From the NCBI GenBank assembly GCA_036620675.1, contig JAZHEE010000005.1: a DNA stretch of 64,000 nucleotides. One strand, written 5' to 3'. Numbering within the stretch: the stretch's first letter is position 1; each line of letters begins with the position of its first letter. Shown here piece after piece: positions 59,868 through 64,000 of the stretch. Both the position numbers and the translations under genes were made by a program. The notes under the pieces were generated by a model. The model made no database searches. It was not told the DNA's origin and saw only the letters and a list, made by a program, of their open reading frames with translations. The stretch is from Jejubacter sp036620675 (GTDB lineage: Bacteria; Pseudomonadota; Gammaproteobacteria; Enterobacterales; Enterobacteriaceae).

Positions 59868-61211
59868 ATGACATCCATTTCACAAGCAACGCTTCGCAAG
59901 GTGACAACAGCCGCCGCGATAGGGAATTTTGTCGAATGGTTTGATTTCGCGGTTTATGGCTTTCTTGCCACTATTATCGCCCAAAAATTCTTTGCGCCAG
60001 ACCTGCCTCAGGCAGCGCTGCTGCAGACATTCGCCGTATTTGCCGTAGCCTTTGCACTGCGTCCGCTGGGTGGTGTGATATTTGGCCTGCTGGGTGATAA
60101 ATTTGGCCGCAAGCGTATTTTGTCGTTAACGGTATTGCTGATGGCGGCGTCAACCACCGTGATTGGTCTGTTGCCTGGTTATGCCAGTATGGGCATGCTG
60201 GCACCGCTGTTTCTGACGCTGGCCCGATGCATTCAGGGGTTCTCGGCCGGTGGAGAATATGCCGGAGCCTGTGCCTATGTCATGGAGCATTCCCCCAACC
60301 ACAAACGCGCCTGGTATGGTAGCTTTATCACCGTCTCTACGTTCGCCGCCTTCGCTACGGCGGCAATAATCACTTATCTGCTGGATGCCGGCCTTAGCAC
60401 GGAACAGATGAGCGACTGGGGATGGCGTATTCCTTTCCTGGTAGCGGCGCCGCTTGGCCTGGTGGGGATTTATTTACGGCTGCGCATGGAAGAAACGCCG
60501 GCTTTTCGTGCGGCACTGAAGGAATCGAGCAGCGTCCATGCGCCGTTAAGTGAAACGTTGCGCCAGCAGGCAGGAAATATCCTGCGGCTGGGCGCATTTA
60601 TCGCGTTAACGGCGCTGTCGTTTTATATGTTCACGACCTATTTTTCCACCTTTCTGCAACTGGAAGGGCGCCTGAGCCGCGCTTCGGCCCTAATGGTTTC
60701 AACCATCGCTTTGCTGTTTGCTGCCGTGATGTGTCCGGTCGCCGGCGCGATTTGCGATCGTATAGGTCGGAAAAAAACCATTGCGCTGACGGGCATATGG
60801 GTGATTCTGTTAGTCTGGCCTGCCTGGCTGCTGGCCAGTTCCGGTTATTTGTGGGCAGCGATTATCGCGGATCTACTGCTGGCAACCGGGGCGGTATTGT
60901 CCGGCGTGGTGACTGCGGCGCTGCTCTCTGAAGTTTTTCCCACCCGGGCGCGCTATACCGCATCCGCTATTACCTACAATCTGGCCTATACGATTTTTGG
61001 CGGCACGGCTCCCTTAGTGGCGACATGGCTGATTACCAGTACCGGCAGCGGGATGTCACCGGCATTTTATCTGGCTCTGGTAGCTTTACTGGCGATGGTC
61101 GGCGGACTGGCATTACCGGAAACCTCGCGTATCTCTTTGCACGCAGGCGCGAATGATACCTTTCCGACCCGCTCCGGTTTCAATGTACTGAAAGCGGAAA
61201 CGGATAATTAA
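59868..61211 (+). CDS. MHS-family (ProP/ShiA-like) MFS transporter
   Basis: This metabolite:proton symporter of 447 residues has 12 TM segments. MHS-family signatures are IGNFVEWFDFAVYGFLATIIAQ in parts, RPLGGVIFGLLGDKFGRKRIL in parts, ARCIQGFSAGGEYAGACAYVMEH in parts and MEETPAFR. The family imports organic acids, betaines or related compounds. It faces fdhA across a shared promoter region, so a methylated compound whose breakdown releases formaldehyde is a plausible substrate; this is inference. It is not clearly TcuC. Confidence 0.85.
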   Translation: MTSISQATLRKVTTAAAIGNFVEWFDFAVYGFLATIIAQKFFAPDLPQAALLQTFAVFAVAFALRPLGGVIFGLLGDKFGRKRILSLTVLLMAASTTVIGLLPGYASMGMLAPLFLTLARCIQGFSAGGEYAGACAYVMEHSPNHKRAWYGSFITVSTFAAFATAAIITYLLDAGLSTEQMSDWGWRIPFLVAAPLGLVGIYLRLRMEETPAFRAALKESSSVHAPLSETLRQQAGNILRLGAFIALTALSFYMFTTYFSTFLQLEGRLSRASALMVSTIALLFAAVMCPVAGAICDRIGRKKTIALTGIWVILLVWPAWLLASSGYLWAAIIADLLLATGAVLSGVVTAALLSEVFPTRARYTASAITYNLAYTIFGGTAPLVATWLITSTGSGMSPAFYLALVALLAMVGGLALPETSRISLHAGANDTFPTRSGFNVLKAETDN

Positions 61212-61312
61212 GCATCATTTTATGACGCGTTTTGACGAAATCTGCTGAGGCGAAGCCGCCACTTTTTCTCAGATTTCACGTAGCGCGATCGCTGGAAAAA
61301 AGGGCGCTGGCA

Positions 61313-61663
61313 TCAAGAGCTCGCGCCGTCATGATGCTGAATCTGCAGCGTATCCAGCTTCAGCTCCGGAACACAGCGCAAATTGACAGCATACATCTCG
61401 GTGCCATCTGGCGCTTTGCCATGGGCAAAAGCCTCAGTGCCGCAGATCTGGCAGAACTGATGGTGGATATGGCGCGAGTTAAACAGATAAGTGGTTAGCC
61501 GATCCTGGCCACTGTTAAGAGTGAATGCATCGACCGGAAAGAAAGCCAGCAGCAATCCTTTGCGACGACAAATGGAGCAATTACAGCTCAGCGCTTTTTC
61601 TGGCAGTTCGGCGTCGACCGTGAAGGTGACGGCGCCGCAGTGGCAGCTACCCTGGAAGGACAT
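61313..61663 (-). CDS. GFA-family zinc protein
   Basis: This 116-residue protein of the glutathione-dependent formaldehyde-activating (GFA/Mss4-like) fold shows zinc-binding cysteine motifs GSCHCGAVTF, CNCSICRRKG and FCQICGTEAF. Some family members were reported to condense formaldehyde with glutathione, but this activity is not general. Its nearness to fdhA makes a role in formaldehyde handling possible. It is convergent with the MHS transporter gene. Confidence 0.85.
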   Translation of the reverse strand: MSFQGSCHCGAVTFTVDAELPEKALSCNCSICRRKGLLLAFFPVDAFTLNSGQDRLTTYLFNSRHIHHQFCQICGTEAFAHGKAPDGTEMYAVNLRCVPELKLDTLQIQHHDGASS

Positions 61664-61838
61664 GGTGGTTTACCTGTAACAGTGAGTGGAACTATAACTA
61701 TAGACGTCAGCGGACAACAGAAATGAACCCCGGACATCATAACCAGATACGGCAAAAAAACCGGGATAATGGGGAAGGGAATGGCAATTCAATCAGAGGT
61801 CATCAATACGTGGCGTCTGGTGCGCATCCATATATCGT

Positions 61839-61866
61839 ATTTAACATAATATACATTATGCGCACC
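61839..61866 (-). other. dif: dif, chromosome dimer resolution site
   Basis: On the minus strand these 28 bp begin GGTGCGCATAA (XerC arm), continue TGTATA (central region) and end TTATGTTAAAT (XerD arm). This matches all 28 bases of the E. coli dif site as I know it. XerC/XerD recombination here, activated by FtsK, resolves chromosome dimers at division. It is in a non-coding gap. It fixes the window at the replication terminus, with the bulk of the window on the left of dif. Confidence 0.95.
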
Positions 61867-61937
61867 AATGAAGCGAGGAGTGAAAAGCGGCGCTCCAGGC
61901 GCTGTCCTTGTCCTGGTCACTCTTTTTGTTTGTTAGC

Positions 61938-62090
61938 TTATTCGTTAGTTTGTTTTGTTGAGTCATACACCACCTGTTCAGTGCCGTGCTCCAGATCGTG
62001 ATGGATAATCTGGAAGTCCAGCGGCTCGTTATCTGCGTCTGTGACGCTCTCCAGCCTACACTTCCGCAGCTCTGTTTTATGCAGAATCAT
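61938..62090 (-). CDS. 50-residue ORF next to dif
   Basis: This is an open frame from ATG 62090 to TAA 61938. The product is acidic and polar, about 50 residues, with segments MILHKTELRKCRLESVTDAD and FQIIHHDLEHGTEQVVYDS. I do not recognise it. Codon use looks coding-like, but no clear ribosome-binding site precedes the ATG. It could be a small genuine protein or the 3' remnant of a larger gene. Beyond it, up to dif, there is no other ORF that I support. Confidence 0.4.
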   Translation of the reverse strand: MILHKTELRKCRLESVTDADNEPLDFQIIHHDLEHGTEQVVYDSTKQTNE

Positions 62091-62298
62091 CCGGTAATGA
62101 TAAATTTAGCGGCTAAAATTTATCGTCACCACCGCCAGGCAAACAGCTTATTAGATTTTCGCAGCGGCCTTTGGGAGGAAAATGCCACCCCGGACGTTGG
62201 CGTTCTTCAAGTGCCCCCATCTATACTCAGCAACACCCCAACTGATTTCAGGCATTGTTTATTCGTCATAACGCCGAGTAACTTACCAGGATATCCGT

Positions 62299-63090
62299 AT
62301 GATCAAGCTCTGCCAAACCTGCGGCACTTCTTATTGCGAAACCGATATTGCAATCGAGCACTGCAAAATCTGCGAAGATGAACGCCAGTACGTTCCGCCC
62401 AGCGGCCAGAAATGGACGGATATGCAAAGCTTAACCACTACGCACTGCAACAAATGGCAATTGCACCAGGAAAACCTGTTCAGCATCCAGACCGTGCCCG
62501 GTTTCGCTATTAACCAGCGGGCATTTCTGGTGATAACGCCACAGGGAAATATTCTGTGGGACTGTATCGCCAACCTTGATGATGCCACCAGGGCGCTGGT
62601 CTCGGCTCTGGGCGGTATCAGCGCGATCGCCATTTCTCATCCCCATTACTACACCACTATGCAGGACTGGGCTGAAACGTTTAACGCCCCTGTCTGGCTG
62701 CATGCCAGCGATCGTGAATGGATTATGCGCCACAGCCCGGCCATTAAGCTATGGAACGGCGATGAGCAGAGAATCTGTTCGTCTGTTCGTCTGATTCGGC
62801 TGGGCGGTCATTTCCCCGGCGGCACCATACTGCACTGGGACACCGGCGACGGCGTACTCTTGACCGGCGATATCGTTCAGGTGACGCCGGGTGCTGATGC
62901 GGTCTCTTTTATGTGGAGCTATCCTAATATGCTGCCGCTGCCTGCTGCGGTGGTCGGAGATATGGTGCGGCGACTTGGTGAAATCCGTTTTAACCGACTG
63001 TATGGCGCCTTCGAAGGCAAAAACATTCGGGACAATGCCAGTGCGATTGTGCAACGCTCAGGAGAAAAATATCTTGCCTGCCTTAAGTGA
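62299..63090 (+). CDS. MBL-fold metallo-hydrolase with N-terminal cysteine motif
   Basis: This 263-residue protein has an N-terminal zinc-ribbon-like stretch (CQTCGTSYC and CKICED, residues 5-25) joined to a metallo-beta-lactamase-fold domain. Visible fold elements are LVITPQGNILWDCI, SHPHYYTTMQDW (HxH but without the usual Asp-His), LGGHFPGGTILHWD and LLTGDIVQV. The metal site is thus incomplete relative to canonical members, and the substrate is unknown. The start at 62299 has AGGA 10-11 nt upstream. Its stop codon lies inside a hairpin that contains a matS site. Confidence 0.8.
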   Translation: MIKLCQTCGTSYCETDIAIEHCKICEDERQYVPPSGQKWTDMQSLTTTHCNKWQLHQENLFSIQTVPGFAINQRAFLVITPQGNILWDCIANLDDATRALVSALGGISAIAISHPHYYTTMQDWAETFNAPVWLHASDREWIMRHSPAIKLWNGDEQRICSSVRLIRLGGHFPGGTILHWDTGDGVLLTGDIVQVTPGADAVSFMWSYPNMLPLPAAVVGDMVRRLGEIRFNRLYGAFEGKNIRDNASAIVQRSGEKYLACLK

Positions 63091-63110
63091 CAACGTCACT
63101 TAAGGCAGGC
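63076..63110 (+). terminator. Perfect 16-bp hairpin overlapping the MBL gene stop
   Basis: GCCTGCCTTAAGTGAC pairs perfectly with GTCACTTAAGGCAGGC around a 3-nt loop AAC. The stop codon is within the left arm. There is no T-run. The centre is a matS site, so the palindrome serves MatP binding, termination, or both. Confidence 0.6.
63087..63099. other. matS site (MatP binding)
   Basis: GTGACAACGTCAC fits GTGACRNYGTCAC exactly, at the centre of the hairpin. It is the closest matS to dif seen here, about 1.2 kb away. Confidence 0.8.
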
Positions 63111-63330
63111 TCATTGGGATAACATTTGCGTCGGCGGAAACGGATATTAGTGGGGATAATCAGACGATATCCTCATCCACGGTTTCTTCCCCATTATTGT
63201 ACGTTGAGCTTAGAGCTTCCTGGATAGATTCCTCCCAGAGTAGCAAACATCAGCATGATGTTATCATTTGAGCTATTTTTTATATTAATCAGGGGGGGAG
63301 TTAAATAATATTAATCATGTAATAAAAAAC

Positions 63331-63516
63331 ATGAATATAGCGGAGTGTATAGTCTGGCCTGCCGGCTACATCCAGCATGGTCTGGCCTTACGTACCGGAA
63401 TGCCTTTAATGATCCCGATCGCGATACGGATATCTGGAGGATATTTTCCCGGTAGCCGTCGAATGCCGCCAGCGCTACGGGAATTGATCGATACCATAAA
63501 CGAAGTGATGCATTAG
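63331..63516 (+). pseudogene. Possible LysR C-terminal remnant
   Basis: This short frame ends GGYFPGSRRMPPALRELIDTINEVMH. The stretch FPGSRRMPPALRELID resembles the C-terminal tail of many LysR regulators (YPxxRxxSPAxRALID). The upstream part shows no helix-turn-helix and no start with a ribosome-binding site, so this would be a degraded gene end. A chance ORF is the alternative. Confidence 0.35.
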
Positions 63517-64000
63517 CGGCAGATTATCGTTAATACGCTGCGCTTACCCACAACAAAAGGAGGATTATTTATTTTTGACCTCCATCACATCTAAAATGAA
63601 TTATGTGAGCTATATCATTATTAAAAACCGATGAGCTAACAGGTCAATATCATTAAGCACAATGTCAGCCAGCCCCTGCGACTAGGAATCATCTCAAAAA
63701 CAGATATAAAGGTTTATCAACCGCTGCGCCATGGATTTAGCCTTCCTTATAAATCAATCAAATAGACACAATTCCGCGCCTTGAGCAATGCCTCTTAAAG
63801 AAAAGGAAATCACCGGCTGGAATAGTGTTTTATTCCATTATTCCAGTTATTCATTCCGCACAAAAGCGGTTTTATTCGCATTATGCATTGGCATTTAATG
63901 ATGGGCTTGTCAATAAAAACATAAATAAAAGATATGTAACTACGGTTATTTCATAACGTTTTGTTGTCGCCCGCCAATTTATTACCCATTGCTATCACAA
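63517..64000. other. AT-rich non-coding region at the right edge
   Basis: Nearly 500 bp without a supported gene. It may carry the promoter of a gene beyond the window. TGTAACTA at 63935 resembles the core of a Tus/Ter site but the rest does not match. No other structure was recognised. Confidence 0.3.

Noticed and set aside
63931..63946. Tus/Ter-like sequence near TGTAACTA
   Set aside because: Only the 8-base core agrees with Ter; flanking positions that are conserved in Ter sites differ.

Overview
The window is a stretch of an enteric gammaproteobacterial chromosome (order Enterobacterales, probably Enterobacteriaceae). Proteins closely resemble E. coli and Salmonella AnsP, NudI, NhoA, YdeP, BetT, TcuR/TcuB and the Salmonella myo-inositol (iol) island. 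I do not assign a genus. The region lies at the replication terminus. A sequence that matches, as I remember it, all 28 bases of the E. coli dif site is at 61839-61866 (minus strand). Four sites fit the MatP-binding matS consensus (19513, 25619, 47246, 63087). The FtsK-orienting KOPS octamers I found all point rightward, toward dif.

Layout. 1-10.7 kb: end of a biotin-dependent acyl-CoA carboxylase alpha subunit, a Fur-boxed Exc2 lipoprotein, the asparagine permease ansP, a nitroreductase/Nudix pair, a YdcH-like protein, a tandem 120-bp repeat, a membrane beta-propeller-like protein, a DUF2231/sugar-dehydrogenase lipoprotein pair, nhoA and a DoxX protein. 11-12.3 kb: an NSS sodium-dependent transporter. 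12.4-21 kb: an orphan type VI secretion island (vgrG, a TPR protein, a 41-residue ORF, a PAAR-Rhs polymorphic toxin ending in a deaminase-like domain, and a SUKH-3-like immunity protein). 21-22 kb: a membrane protein and a thioesterase. 22.1-25.6 kb: tricarballylate genes tcuR, frameshifted tcuA, and tcuB, without an adjacent tcuC.

25.6-40 kb: a nearly complete myo-inositol catabolic island (iolI, iolA, iolB, iolR, iolC fused to a DUF2090 domain, iolD, iolG, iolH, iolE, iolT) with nudI and one unknown ORF inserted. A recurring AAATTTCATT motif in its promoter regions is a candidate IolR operator. Inositol enters through IolT and is oxidised by IolG. It then passes through IolE, IolD, IolB, IolC (kinase plus aldolase domain) and IolA to acetyl-CoA and a triose phosphate.

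40.3-44 kb: an uncharacterised three-gene operon (methyltransferase, FemAB-like transferase, covalent-FAD oxidase) convergent with a gene for a class II microcin-like peptide with a double-glycine-type leader. 44.3-54.7 kb: betT, an SDR protein, an alanine/glycine symporter, a Tat-exported PhoX phosphatase with a good Pho box, a class C beta-lactamase and ydeP. 54.9-61.7 kb: LysR and AraC regulators, a Bcr/CflA-type exporter, glutathione-independent formaldehyde dehydrogenase, an MHS transporter and a GFA-fold protein. 61.8-64 kb: dif, a 50-residue ORF, an MBL-fold hydrolase ending in a hairpin that contains matS, and a possible LysR remnant.

All calls were made by reading the sequence. No database search was run, and comparisons to E. 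coli or Salmonella proteins and sites are from memory of those families.
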